Shown: in pieces, positions 40,645 through 49,474 of the stretch
How the letters are laid out: the number at the start of each line of letters is the position of its first letter
Numbering within the stretch: position 1 is the first letter of the stretch
Source: Streptomyces sp. 35G-GA-8
Lineage (GTDB): Bacteria > Actinomycetota > Actinomycetes > Streptomycetales > Streptomycetaceae
Reading direction: 5' to 3'
Assembly (NCBI RefSeq): GCF_023534745.1
Contig: NZ_JAMHJQ010000006.1
Span: 457,586-521,585 of the forward strand
DNA length: 64,000 nucleotides
Translations under genes and position numbers: made by a program
Notes under the pieces: model-generated
What the model saw: only the letters and a program-made list of their open reading frames with translations
What the model was told of the DNA's origin: nothing
Database searches by the model: none

Positions 40645-41676
40645 GTGACGTACACAACTCCGCCCGGCTGGCATCCCGACCCGGGGCACACAGGTGAAGG
40701 ACCACGCCAGGAACGCTGGTGGGACGGTTCCGCGTGGACCGACGAAGTCCGCGCCGCCCCGCCCGCCGAGTGGGATCCGCCCGCCTCGGTGCCCCCTCCG
40801 GCTGCGCCCCCGGCCGCCGGGCTCCCGCCCGAATCGCCCCACCCGATAGCGCCGTATCCGATACCGCCGTACCCCGCGACACCCCCGCCCGGCACACGCC
40901 GCGGCGGGCGGCGGATAGCGATCGGCGCCATCGCCGCGGTGGTCGCGGTGGCCCTCGCGGGAGGCTTCTATCTGCTCGGGCGCGACAGCGGTGGCGACAA
41001 CGAGGCGGGCCAGGCGGGCCCCGGCCCCTCCGCCGCCCCCTCGCGACCCGGCCAGCAGAGCCCGGCGCCCGACGGCCCGCGAGGCGGCGGCCCCGGCGGC
41101 GAGAACGGCGGGCCCCAGCAGCAGCCGCAGACGGAGGACGGCTACGCCACCGACGCGGCCAGCGGGATCAGCATTCCGGTACCGGACGGCTGGACCGGTG
41201 AATCGGGGACCATCGGGGCCGGGGTGACGACCGGGAAGTACGAGTGCCCCGGGGACACCTCGCAGAGCTGTGTGCGCGGCGGGGTGTTCTCCGCTCCCGC
41301 CGCCGCCCTGAAGGTCGACGCCACCACGCCCAAGGCGGCGGCCGAGAAGGACATCGAGGTCAATGCCGAGGAATCCTACGGCGGCACGATCTACGGCGAG
41401 ATCTCCTCGCACGAGCAGCTGAAGTCGGAAGAGGTCACCGTCGCCGGGCAGAAGGGCTATCTGGTGCGGTGGAAGGTCGTCACGAGCAAGGGGGACGACG
41501 GCTATGTGCAGTCGCTCGCCTTCACCTCGCCGACGTCACCGGAGCTGATGGTCCTCGTACGCTCCGGATTCGATGTCAACGACAAGGCACCCAAGCTGAC
41601 CGTCATGGACGAGATCACCAAGGGGATCAAGGCGGCGGCGGGCACCGGCTCCGGAGGCAGCGGCCAGGGAGTCTGA
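40645..41676 (+). CDS. DUF2510 membrane-anchored protein
   Basis: 343 residues. The N-terminal DUF2510 motif GWHPDPGHTGEGPRQERWWDG is followed by a Pro/Ala-rich stretch, one membrane segment (about 91-112), a Gly/Pro/Gln-rich linker and an extracellular alpha/beta domain (residues ~165-340) with two Cys in KYECPGDTSQSCVRGG. The GTG at 40645 is chosen because the DUF2510 starts there; GTG codons at 40627 and 40636 are also in frame. Function unknown. Confidence 0.72.
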   Translation: MTYTTPPGWHPDPGHTGEGPRQERWWDGSAWTDEVRAAPPAEWDPPASVPPPAAPPAAGLPPESPHPIAPYPIPPYPATPPPGTRRGGRRIAIGAIAAVVAVALAGGFYLLGRDSGGDNEAGQAGPGPSAAPSRPGQQSPAPDGPRGGGPGGENGGPQQQPQTEDGYATDAASGISIPVPDGWTGESGTIGAGVTTGKYECPGDTSQSCVRGGVFSAPAAALKVDATTPKAAAEKDIEVNAEESYGGTIYGEISSHEQLKSEEVTVAGQKGYLVRWKVVTSKGDDGYVQSLAFTSPTSPELMVLVRSGFDVNDKAPKLTVMDEITKGIKAAAGTGSGGSGQGV

Positions 41677-41696
41677 GCGCGAACAACTGTCTTCCC

Positions 41697-41723
41697 GGGC
41701 GGGCCGCTTCGAGCGGCCCGCCC
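41697..41723. terminator. Bidirectional hairpin
   Basis: A perfect 11-bp stem, GGGCGGGCCGC-TTCGA-GCGGCCCGCCC, in the gap between the DUF2510 gene and the convergent cupin gene. Confidence 0.82.
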
Positions 41724-41739
41724 AGTGTTGTCCCGTGTG

Positions 41740-42279
41740 TCAGTTCGTGGGCCGGCTCGCGTCCGGGTCGCGGCCCAGCACGTAGAGCTCGGGCAGATTG
41801 ACCACGATCGCCTCCTGCGTGCTGCGGGCGATCACCACCACGGCCTCGTCGTCCGGGCTGGGGTTCTCCTCGCGATGCGGGACGTACGGCGGTACGAAAA
41901 TGTAGTCGCCGGGTGAGGTACGGATCCGGATCTCCTCCGGCGTACCGCCGGAGTCGTCCAGGAACACGAACTCCGGGTGCCCCTTCACCACATGGATCGC
42001 CGTCTCGGAGGCGCCATGGTGATGGTTGGAGGACGCGGTGTCGGGCGCCACATGCGTCTGGCCCATCCAGATGCGCTCCGAGCCGACGGTGGATCCGCTG
42101 ATCGCGGCGAAGCGCCGCATGCCACCGGTCTGCGCGGTATCGCCGTCGAGCGCGTCCGCACGGATGTGATGCAGCCGCGCGCGCAGCGGCAGCGCGCTCC
42201 GCGCCGTATCGTGTTCATCGCCCCGGTCCCGGTCCGGAAGGTCGGGATGGAACGCGTCGTGCTCGGTGTGCGAGGCCAT
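41740..42279 (-). CDS. Cupin-domain protein
   Basis: 179 residues. After a ~40-residue charged N-terminus comes a single cupin: SSNHHHGASETAIHVVKGHPEFVF (metal-binding His-X-His and Glu of motif 1) and SPGDYIFVPPYVPHREENP (motif 2, His). It may be a dioxygenase or a binding protein. It diverges from the Rrf2 regulator gene over a gap with a palindromic site, so it may belong to the sulfur regulon; this is inference. Confidence 0.75.
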   Translation of the reverse strand: MASHTEHDAFHPDLPDRDRGDEHDTARSALPLRARLHHIRADALDGDTAQTGGMRRFAAISGSTVGSERIWMGQTHVAPDTASSNHHHGASETAIHVVKGHPEFVFLDDSGGTPEEIRIRTSPGDYIFVPPYVPHREENPSPDDEAVVVIARSTQEAIVVNLPELYVLGRDPDASRPTN

Positions 42280-42348
42280 GGAGATCCTGCTCTTCGGTGC
42301 CGCGGGCAGCGGGGTGTGGTCCCGGCGCCGACCGTAGAGAGCGCGGCG

Positions 42349-42372
42349 AATGGATGTCAAGATGTGTCCATT
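42349..42372. promoter_or_regulatory. Candidate Rrf2 operator, copy 1
   Basis: AATGGA-N12-TCCATT is an inverted repeat whose right half, AAGATGTGTCCATT (42359-42372), recurs with one change at 43965-43978 in front of the leader peptide and ABC transporter genes. It lies between the divergent cupin and Rrf2 genes, suggesting self-regulation. Confidence 0.55.
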
Positions 42373-42460
42373 ACCGCCGAGTCGGCCGTTCCCGGTCGCC
42401 GGCCAGTGCTTCAGCGGGTAATCGAGCAGGCAGGGAACCCCCCTCGGGAGAAGGTCGCAC

Positions 42461-42961
42461 ATGCAGATCTCGGCGAAGGCGGACTACGCGGTGAGGTCGC
42501 TCGTCGAACTCGCCGCCGACAGCGGACGGCCCCTCACCTGTGAGGGCATCGCCTCCTCCCAGGACATCCCGTTCCGCTTCCTCAAATCGGTCTTCCGCGA
42601 GCTGCGGCAGGCGGGTCTGGTCCGCAGCCAGCGGGGCTGTGAAGGGGGCTACTGGATAGGCCGTGACCCGGCCGCGATCAGTGTCGCCGAGGTCATGACG
42701 GCGGTGGACGGGGAATTCCTCACCCTGCGCGGCGCGCGTCCCGACACGCTGACATACCCCGGCGCGGCCCAGGGACTGCCGGACCTGTGGCGTGCCGTCG
42801 AGGCCGCCGCGCAGGCGGTGCTCGGACGTACGACCATCGCCGAACTCGCCACGAAGGGGGCGCGGGAGGACGGCGCGGGCCGGGAGCCGGGCCGGGAGCC
42901 GAGCAGCGAAGGCGGCGGTCCGGCGCGCGATGTCGCCCCGGCCGTATCCGCGTCCGCATGA
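42461..42961 (+). CDS. Rrf2-family transcriptional regulator
   Basis: 166 residues. The N-terminal winged helix is typical of Rrf2: MQISAKADYAVRSLVELA, IASSQDIPFRFLKSVFRELRQAGLVRSQRGCEGGYWIG. Only two Cys (27, 60) are present, so the three-Cys iron-sulfur site of IscR/NsrR is missing; this resembles the CymR (cysteine-metabolism) branch. The C-terminal ~35 residues are low-complexity. The stop overlaps the DsbA-like gene (ATGA). Confidence 0.85.
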   Translation: MQISAKADYAVRSLVELAADSGRPLTCEGIASSQDIPFRFLKSVFRELRQAGLVRSQRGCEGGYWIGRDPAAISVAEVMTAVDGEFLTLRGARPDTLTYPGAAQGLPDLWRAVEAAAQAVLGRTTIAELATKGAREDGAGREPGREPSSEGGGPARDVAPAVSASA

Positions 42962-43980
42962 CGCCGGATGATGTGATCCGCGAGACGCCGGAGTCGGTCC
43001 GCGTGGCTCTCGACGAGATCCGTACGACTCCCGGTGCGGACCGGCCGCCGATCTCGGTCACCGAGTTCACCGACCCGGCCTGCCCCTGGGCCTGGGGCTC
43101 CGAGCCCGTGTTCCGGCTGCTGAGACTCACGCTCGGATCGCGCGCCCACTGGCGGCCGGTCTTCGGCATCCTCTTCGACGAGGACGACGACCCGGCCCCC
43201 GACCCGGCGGCGGAGGCCCGTTGGTACGAGCGGTTCATCCGCGAGGTCACGGCCCACACGGACGCGCCCCGCGCACCGAGGCTGCACTGGCTGACCCGGT
43301 CCAGCCTGCCCGCCTCGCTCGCCGCCAAGGCGGCCGGATCCCAGGGCCCCGAGGTCGCCGAGCGGGTGCTGCGCCGGCTGCGGGAGAGCACGTTCGTGCT
43401 GGGCACACCCGCCGACACTCCGGACGCGATCCGCGCTGTGGTGCGGGGCGTCCCGGGCTTGGACAGTGACCGGCTGCTGGCCGAACTGGCCGCCCGGGAG
43501 ACCCGGGACGCGGTACGCGCCGACTGGACCGAGACCCGTCGGCCGATCCCCGAAGTGCTCGACCTCCAAGGGCCGGGACCGCATCCCGGCCGGGCCAAGG
43601 AGGTCGGGGACCACCGCCGTTACGCGCTGCCGACCCTGCTGTTCGACGGTCCCGGCGGCCGGGTGTGCGTACCGGGATGGCGGCCCCTGGAGACCTATCT
43701 CGAAGCCGCTCGCAGGGCGGCCGGGGACCGGCTCCCCCTCACCCCCGTACGCCTCCCCGCCACTGCCGCACTGGAGCGCTGGCGCAGTCTGACGGGACCC
43801 GAACTCGCCCTGCTCACCGAGGAGTCGACGGCTCCCGCCGAGGCCGTGCGCGTCGATACCGGGCATGGCCCGCTGTGGCTGCATCCCGACGAGGCGCATG
43901 CCCGTGAGCAGTCGTCGTTCGCGGTGAAAGCGCAGGTCGCCGGGGTCTCGGACAATGAGACACCAAGAGGTGTCCATTGA
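42958..43980 (+). CDS. DsbA-family thioredoxin-fold protein with a CPWA site
   Basis: 340 residues. ISVTEFTDPACPWAWGSEPVFR is the DsbA/FrnE active-site strand, but the second Cys of CPWC is Ala, so it cannot form the usual redox disulfide. The later YALPTLLF contains the cis-Pro. The C-terminal ~90 residues are a separate region without recognised domain. It is coupled to the Rrf2 gene, so it may act in sulfur or thiol metabolism, possibly as a glutathione-transferase- or isomerase-like protein. Confidence 0.72.
   Translation: MTPDDVIRETPESVRVALDEIRTTPGADRPPISVTEFTDPACPWAWGSEPVFRLLRLTLGSRAHWRPVFGILFDEDDDPAPDPAAEARWYERFIREVTAHTDAPRAPRLHWLTRSSLPASLAAKAAGSQGPEVAERVLRRLRESTFVLGTPADTPDAIRAVVRGVPGLDSDRLLAELAARETRDAVRADWTETRRPIPEVLDLQGPGPHPGRAKEVGDHRRYALPTLLFDGPGGRVCVPGWRPLETYLEAARRAAGDRLPLTPVRLPATAALERWRSLTGPELALLTEESTAPAEAVRVDTGHGPLWLHPDEAHAREQSSFAVKAQVAGVSDNETPRGVH
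43959..43978. promoter_or_regulatory. Candidate Rrf2 operator, copy 2
   Basis: AAGAGGTGTCCATT (43965-43978) differs from copy 1 by one base. Here it is part of the perfect inverted repeat GACACC-AAGA-GGTGTC (43959-43974). It lies 35 bases before the leader-peptide start, a typical promoter/operator distance. Confidence 0.55.
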
Positions 43981-44012
43981 CAGCGTGTCGCGGGACCGTG
44001 AGGATACGGGGC

Positions 44013-44087
44013 ATGCGTTCGATGCATCCTGCCGTGGTCTGCCGCTACGTGGATTACCTGCGTACCTCCAGCGCCCTCTGTCGCTGA
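44013..44087 (+). CDS. Short cysteine-containing leader peptide
   Basis: A 24-codon open frame: MRSMHPAVVCRYVDYLRT, then SSALCR. GAGGA lies 8 bases upstream. It matches the pattern of actinobacterial 'putative leader peptides' (xCRxVDLxRTxSALCR) found in front of sulfur-uptake and cysteine genes, where ribosome stalling at Cys codons is thought to control downstream expression. Cys is at codons 10 and 23. It precedes the ABC transporter operon by 516 bases and follows the candidate Rrf2 site. Too short to appear in standard gene calls. Confidence 0.72.
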   Translation: MRSMHPAVVCRYVDYLRTSSALCR

Positions 44088-44603
44088 TCCGACCTGTCGA
44101 GGCCGGCCTTCCAGGGCCCTCGGCACCCCGGCCCTGCCCCGGTCCCCGGCGGCGCCCTCCCGGGTGACCTCGGACCCCGCGACCGCCCGATGAGCCGGGG
44201 ACGTAGGCCGGTCTCCTCCGCCGGACCCGTCGTCCTTCCTCGTCCGGGACTCTCTTGTCCCGCGCCCGGCCGACGGCATTCCGCTCCGAGAACGGACTCT
44301 CCCGAGTCGCCGTACCCGCCCCGATGCCGCGGCGGTGCACGGCGTCGCCGCTCGTGCGCCACCGCGTCCACCGCGTCCACCGCCCGCGCCGACCAGCGCG
44401 CCGTGCAACTCCCTTGATTTCACTGCCCGTTGCCCGGCGGCTTGCCTTCGGTGCTGCCCTGTCCGCCGCGGACCCTCCCTTCCCGTTCTCCGCTCATTTC
44501 TCGCCCGAACCTCTCCCGTTTCGCCGGGGCCCCCGCCCGGGCGTCCCACGGCCCCGCCCGCGTACCCGAGTGCACCGGCACGGCCCAGAAAGGTGGCGCA
44601 CCC
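44088..44603 (+). other. Long leader between the leader peptide and the ABC operon
   Basis: 516 bases without a recognisable gene. It is very GC-rich and Pro-coding in several frames, with no conserved protein. It probably forms the 5' untranslated region of the transporter mRNA, where attenuation linked to the leader peptide could occur. I could not identify one dominant terminator/antiterminator pair by eye. Confidence 0.5.
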
Positions 44604-46235
44604 ATGCCGATCCTCCGCATCCCTTCCACCACCGCCGGCGCGGACCGCCCGGCCACCGCACCGCCGTCCACTCCGCCGTCCGGTTCCGGCCCCGGCATCG
44701 ATCTCGGCCCCGCCCCCGGCCTCGGACGGCGGTCGTTCCTCGGACTCTCGCTCGGCGCGGGCGCCGCACTGGCCCTCACCGCCTGCGGAGGCGGCACCAC
44801 CTCATCGGCCGGCGCTCAGGGTTCCACCCTCAAATGGGGCTGGAACCTGACGACTTCCTGGGATCCGGTCACCTCCTCGGCCGGCTGGGACGTGCACTCC
44901 CTCTCCCTCGTCTACTCGGGGCTCACCACACTCGACCAGGCCGGAAACGCCGTTCCCGCCCTGGCCACCTCATGGAAGTACAACGCCGAGGGCACCGTCG
45001 TCACCTTCACCCTCCGCCAGGGCCAGAAGTTCGGCGACGGCACGCCGATCGACGCCACCGCCGTGAAGAAGAGCCTCGAACGCGGCCGGGACTATGCGAA
45101 GTCCCTGGTCGCCTCGCAGCTCGTCGGCGTGGAGCGGGTCACCGCCGTCGACGCACGCACCGTCGAACTGCGGCTCACCGAGCCCGACTTCCAGATACCG
45201 CTGCTCCTCGCCGGGAAGACCGGGATGATCGTCAACCCGAAGGTCTTCGAGAGCGACGCCGCGAGCCTCGCCACGGAGCCGGCCGGCTCGGGACCGTACA
45301 CCCTGGTCTCGTACGTTCAGAACTCGAAGGCCGTGCTGCGCCGCAACCCGGACTACTGGGACGCCGGCCGTGTCAAGATCGAGAACTTCGAGCTCTATCC
45401 GCTCCCCGAGCCGTCGACGGTGGTCGCCGCTCTCACCTCGGGGCAGTACAACGTGGCGCAGATACCCGGCAGTCAGGTGGCGGCGGCCAAGGCCGCGGGC
45501 CTGGAGGTCCAGGTCATCCCCTCCATGGTGGTGGCCGTGCTCGATGTCCATATCGGCAAGGAGCCCTACACCGACCCTGATGTGGCTCTCGCGCTGAAGT
45601 ACGCCATCGACCGCGAGGAACTGGTCAGGACCGCGTCCTTCGGGCAGGGCGACGCCACCCGGCAGCCGTTCCCCAAGGGCTACGCGGGCCATGACGACGC
45701 CCTGGACGAGCTCTTCCCGTACGACCCCGAGAAGGCGAGGGAGCTGCTGGCGAAGGCGGGCCACGCCGATGGGCTGGAGATCACGCTGTCCGCCCAGAAG
45801 GCCGAGGGCGTACCGGAACTGATCCAGGCCCAGCTGAAGAAGGTCGGCATCACCGCCACGATCGAGACCGTCCCGGCGGCCCGCGCCACCCAACTCGTCT
45901 ATGTCCAGCGGAGCAAGGCGCTCTATGTCGACCAGTTCGCCGGGCGCGAGTCCGCCACCCAGGGCTTCCAGGTGCTCTTCGGCAAGGAGGGCCTGATGAA
46001 CCCGGGCCGCACCACCTCGCCCGAGCTGGAGAAGGCGCTCGACGAGGTCCGCCGCACGCCGCTGGACGCGCCCGACTATCCGGCCGTTCTCCAGAAGGCC
46101 ACCGGGATCGCCGTACGGACCATGCCGAACGTCTTCCTCTACACCACGCCGCGCATCCTGGCGCGCAATCCCAAGGTCTCCGAGATCCCCGCGTACACCG
46201 TCGTCCAGCGGTTCGAGGGGGTCACCGTCTCATGA
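44604..46235 (+). CDS. ABC transporter substrate-binding lipoprotein (family 5, DppA-like)
   Basis: 543 residues. Twin-arginine start GRRSFLGLSLG and lipobox LTAC (Cys near residue 70) indicate a Tat-exported lipoprotein. Family 5 motifs: LKWGWNLTTSWDPVTSS, FTLRQGQKFGDGTPIDATAVKKSLER, LRRNPDYWDAG, ALKYAIDREELV. The family binds peptides, nickel or small organics. The sulfur-type neighbours (Rrf2, SsuD-like, flavin reductase) suggest an organosulfur ligand. AAAGGTGG precedes the ATG. Confidence 0.87.
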   Translation: MPILRIPSTTAGADRPATAPPSTPPSGSGPGIDLGPAPGLGRRSFLGLSLGAGAALALTACGGGTTSSAGAQGSTLKWGWNLTTSWDPVTSSAGWDVHSLSLVYSGLTTLDQAGNAVPALATSWKYNAEGTVVTFTLRQGQKFGDGTPIDATAVKKSLERGRDYAKSLVASQLVGVERVTAVDARTVELRLTEPDFQIPLLLAGKTGMIVNPKVFESDAASLATEPAGSGPYTLVSYVQNSKAVLRRNPDYWDAGRVKIENFELYPLPEPSTVVAALTSGQYNVAQIPGSQVAAAKAAGLEVQVIPSMVVAVLDVHIGKEPYTDPDVALALKYAIDREELVRTASFGQGDATRQPFPKGYAGHDDALDELFPYDPEKARELLAKAGHADGLEITLSAQKAEGVPELIQAQLKKVGITATIETVPAARATQLVYVQRSKALYVDQFAGRESATQGFQVLFGKEGLMNPGRTTSPELEKALDEVRRTPLDAPDYPAVLQKATGIAVRTMPNVFLYTTPRILARNPKVSEIPAYTVVQRFEGVTVS

Positions 46236-47299
46236 CCGCGCCCGTACTGGCGGGGCCGTCGCGCACCGCGCGGCTCGCGCGCGGGGGCGCCGGGCGCCGA
46301 CGGCTCGCCGGGGCGCCCCGGCCGCTCGGCCGGCTGCTCGTCACCACCGCCACGGTCTTCGTACTGGCCTCGCTCCTCACCTTCGCCCTCGGCGCTCTGT
46401 CCGACGCCAATCCGGCCGCGGCCGTGCTCGGCGACCAGGCGACCCCGGCCGATATCGCCCGGATGGAGGCGCAGTTCGGCCTGGACCGGCCGCTGTACGC
46501 GCAGTATCTGAGCTGGCTCGGCCACGCGCTCACCGGCGATCTCGGCGTCTCATGGTTCACCGGCGTCCCCGTCGCGGACAGCGTCGCGCAGGCGCTGCCG
46601 GTGGATCTGTCCATCGCGGGGCTGGCCCTGCTGCTCGCCGTACTGATCGGCGGCGGGGCCGGCATCGCCGCGGCGCTGAACAGCGGCGGACGGATCGACC
46701 GGGCCGTCACGCTCGTCTGCTCGGTCCTCGCCACACTGCCGCCGTTCCTCATCGGCATCGTGCTGATCGTCGTCTTCGCGGTGCAGCTCGGCGCACTGCC
46801 CACCGGCGGGTACGTACCGCTCGGGCAGAGCCCGGGGGAGTGGCTGCGGTACGCGATACTCCCCGCGTTCGCCCTCAGCCTGGACGCCGCCGCGTCCATC
46901 GCCCGGCAGCTGCGGACCTCGCTCGTCGGGGCCCTGCGCGAGAACTATGTGACCGGCGCCGAGATGCGTGGCTTCTCGGCGCGGCGCGTGCTGTTCGGCC
47001 ATGTCCTGCGCAACGCGGCGGGACCCGCGCTCTCCGTCCTCGGGGTGAGCGTGCCCGTGATTCTGGGCGGCGCGGTGGTCACCGAGAAGATCTTCAATCT
47101 GCCGGGAATCGCCCAGCTGTCGCTCCAGTCCGCCGAGCAGCACGACATCCCCGTCATCCAGGGGACGCTGCTGGTGACCGTCGCTGTCGTGCTCGTCGCC
47201 AACATCGGTGTCAACGCCGCGCTCGGCGCGCTCAATCCGGCGGCCCGCGAGCGGTCGGGCGGCGGCCGTGGCGCCGCCGGGGAAGGCGGGACGTCATGA
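46232..47299 (+). CDS. ABC transporter permease (DppB-like)
   Basis: 355 residues, six predicted membrane segments after a basic ~30-residue N-terminus. The EAA-type loop is YVTGAEMRGFSARRVLFGHVLRNA. ATG overlaps the substrate-binding protein stop (ATGA). With the next permease it forms the membrane channel of the transporter. Confidence 0.88.
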   Translation: MTAPVLAGPSRTARLARGGAGRRRLAGAPRPLGRLLVTTATVFVLASLLTFALGALSDANPAAAVLGDQATPADIARMEAQFGLDRPLYAQYLSWLGHALTGDLGVSWFTGVPVADSVAQALPVDLSIAGLALLLAVLIGGGAGIAAALNSGGRIDRAVTLVCSVLATLPPFLIGIVLIVVFAVQLGALPTGGYVPLGQSPGEWLRYAILPAFALSLDAAASIARQLRTSLVGALRENYVTGAEMRGFSARRVLFGHVLRNAAGPALSVLGVSVPVILGGAVVTEKIFNLPGIAQLSLQSAEQHDIPVIQGTLLVTVAVVLVANIGVNAALGALNPAARERSGGGRGAAGEGGTS

Positions 47300-48330
47300 G
47301 AACCCTTCGCCGCACCTGGCGGCTGCCCTCGGCCCGGATCTCGCTGGCCGTGCTGGCTCTCGTCGGGCTGCTCGCGGTCGCGGGCGGCGCCCTCGCGCCG
47401 CACGATCCGCTGGCCCAGCACCCGGTGGACATGCTGCACGGACCCAGCGCCGCGCATCCACTGGGGACCGACTACCTGGGGCGTGATGTCCTCAGCAGGC
47501 TCCTGGCGGGCACGGGAAGTTCGATCGTCGGCGCCCTGGAGGCCGTCGGGGCGGCGATGCTGCTCGGAATCGTGCCCGGGATCGCCTCCGTATGGCTCGG
47601 CAGGACCGTCGAATGGACGGCGCAGCGCGCTGCGGACACCTTGATGATCATGCCGTTCACGGTCTTCGCGATCGCCGTGGTGGGCGCGCTGGGCAACGGT
47701 GTGCACCAGGCGATGCTGGCGCTGGGCGTGCTCTTCGCCCCGCTGTACTTCCGGGTGACGCGCGCGGCGGCGCTGGGTCTGAAGCAGGCTCAGTACGTCG
47801 AGGCGGCGGAGCTGATGGGCGCGTCCCGCTGGTGGATCCTGCGCACCCATGTCTGGGGCAAGATCCTGCCCACGGTGGCCGTCACGACGGCCCAGGCCGT
47901 AGGACAGGCGCTGCTGGTGGTCGCGTCCCTGACCTTCCTGGGGCTGGGCGTCCAGCCGCCCGCGCCGACCTGGGGCGGGATGCTCGCCTCCGACCTGGGT
48001 TATCTGGCGCAGCAGCCCTGGGCGCCGCTGATCCCGGGCGCCGCGATCATGATCACGGTCGGCGCTCTGAACATTCTCGCGGACGCGGTACGCGACAGCG
48101 GCACGGCGGCCGGCGATCCACGGGTGCCGGCCCGGGCCCCGTCCATCGGGACGGCGGCTCCGGTCCCGTCGGCGGGGACGACGGCGGCTCCGGCCCCGGT
48201 CGCGCTGCCGCGTCAAGTCCCCGAGCGCGAGGGTGAGTCGGCCGACCCCGCCGCCTCCCCGCCGGGCCCTGCCCCCCGTACCGCCCATGGCCACTCAGAG
48301 GAGGTCGAGCAGCGTGTCACCACTGGCTGA
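47296..48330 (+). CDS. ABC transporter permease (DppC-like)
   Basis: 344 residues. The DppC N-terminus HPLGTDYLGRDVLSRLLAG and the EAA loop YVEAAELMGASRWWILRTHV are present, with five to six membrane segments. The C-terminal ~75 residues form an Ala/Pro-rich cytosolic tail that overlaps the start of the ATPase gene, which is unusual for the family. GGAAGG precedes the ATG, which overlaps DppB (ATGA). Confidence 0.87.
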   Translation: MRTLRRTWRLPSARISLAVLALVGLLAVAGGALAPHDPLAQHPVDMLHGPSAAHPLGTDYLGRDVLSRLLAGTGSSIVGALEAVGAAMLLGIVPGIASVWLGRTVEWTAQRAADTLMIMPFTVFAIAVVGALGNGVHQAMLALGVLFAPLYFRVTRAAALGLKQAQYVEAAELMGASRWWILRTHVWGKILPTVAVTTAQAVGQALLVVASLTFLGLGVQPPAPTWGGMLASDLGYLAQQPWAPLIPGAAIMITVGALNILADAVRDSGTAAGDPRVPARAPSIGTAAPVPSAGTTAAPAPVALPRQVPEREGESADPAASPPGPAPRTAHGHSEEVEQRVTTG

Positions 48331-49474
48331 CCACGACGCGCCGCCCGTCGCGGTGTCAGGACCGGTCGACCCCGTACTGACCGTCGACGGGCTCGATGTC
48401 ACTGTCCCCGGCGGAGCACACGCCGTCCGGGATGTGTCCTTCACGCTCGCGCGCGGCGAAGCCGTCGGGCTCGTGGGGGAGTCCGGCAGCGGGAAGAGCC
48501 TGACCTGCCGGTCCGCCCTCGGTGTGCTGCCCGCCGGATGCGCGGTGTCGGGCGGCCGTATCACCCTGGGCGCCAACGGCACCGAACCCGCCGCCGATCT
48601 CACCGCGTTCACCCGCAAGCAGTGGAACGCGGTACGCGGCAGCCGGATCGGGGCCGTGTTCCAGGACCCCGCCTCCTATCTCAACCCCTCGCTCACCGTG
48701 GGACGCCAGCTCGCCGAGCAGCTACGGGTGGGAGGCGGGCTCTCCCGCACGGACGCGCGCGGCCGAGCCGTCGAGCTGTTCGCGGCCGTCGGACTGCACC
48801 GCCCCGAGGAGGTCTTCCACCAGTATCCGCACGAGCTGTCCGGCGGGATGCTCCAGCGCGTCCTGATCGCCGTCGCCGTCTCCTGCGCACCCGAACTCCT
48901 CATCGCGGACGAGGCCACCACCGCCCTCGATGTGGTCATCCAGGCGGAGATCCTCGAACTCCTCCAGCGTCTGCGGGCCGAACAGGGCCTCGCCCTGCTC
49001 CTCGTCACCCATGACCTGGCGGTGGTCGCCGAGAGCTGCGACCGCGTCCTCGTGATGTACGCGGGCGAGATCGTCGAGGACGGTCCGACCGCCGAAGTGC
49101 TCGCCGCGCCCGCGCATCCGTACACCGAGGCGCTGCTGCGGGTCGCGTCGATCGGTGCCTGGGGACGGCGTGAGCTGGACATCATCCCCGGCCGGCCGCC
49201 GGAGACCGGCGCCGTACTGCCCGGCTGCCGGTTCGCCGACCGCTGCGCCCACGCCGCCGCCCGGTGCACCGAGGGGCCCATCGCCCGGTACGCGCTGGAC
49301 GACGGACACGGGGCCCGCTGCCTGCGCCCGGCCGGACTGCTGGACGAAGCGCCCGCCACGCGCCCCGGGGGCGCCGGATCTCCCGCGGATGCCGCCGCAT
49401 CCGCATCCCCAACCGCATCCGCCACCGCTTCCGCCTCCACGCCCGAACCCATGGCGGAAGGAGCCTCCGCATGA
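48314..49474 (+). CDS. ABC transporter ATP-binding protein (DppD-like)
   Basis: 386 residues. Walker A GESGSGKS, Q-loop VFQDPASYLNP, signature LSGGMLQR, Walker B LLIADEATTALD, switch His THDL, and the C-terminal Cys-containing region GCRFADRCAHAAARC typical of peptide transporters (possible iron-sulfur binding). The GTG at 48314 is chosen because GAGGAGG lies upstream; the frame is open to 48233. The tail is Ala/Thr/Ser-rich. Confidence 0.88.
   Translation: MSPLADHDAPPVAVSGPVDPVLTVDGLDVTVPGGAHAVRDVSFTLARGEAVGLVGESGSGKSLTCRSALGVLPAGCAVSGGRITLGANGTEPAADLTAFTRKQWNAVRGSRIGAVFQDPASYLNPSLTVGRQLAEQLRVGGGLSRTDARGRAVELFAAVGLHRPEEVFHQYPHELSGGMLQRVLIAVAVSCAPELLIADEATTALDVVIQAEILELLQRLRAEQGLALLLVTHDLAVVAESCDRVLVMYAGEIVEDGPTAEVLAAPAHPYTEALLRVASIGAWGRRELDIIPGRPPETGAVLPGCRFADRCAHAAARCTEGPIARYALDDGHGARCLRPAGLLDEAPATRPGGAGSPADAAASASPTASATASASTPEPMAEGASA

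Noticed and set aside
41740-42462. Cupin start at 42462
   Set aside because: It would overlap the whole regulatory gap and the Rrf2 start; the ATG at 42279 gives a normal N-terminus.
44088-44603. Open frames in the long gap before the ABC operon (for example 44255-45580 on the plus strand)
   Set aside because: They run into the binding-protein gene in the wrong frame and show only Pro/Arg-rich low-complexity sequence.
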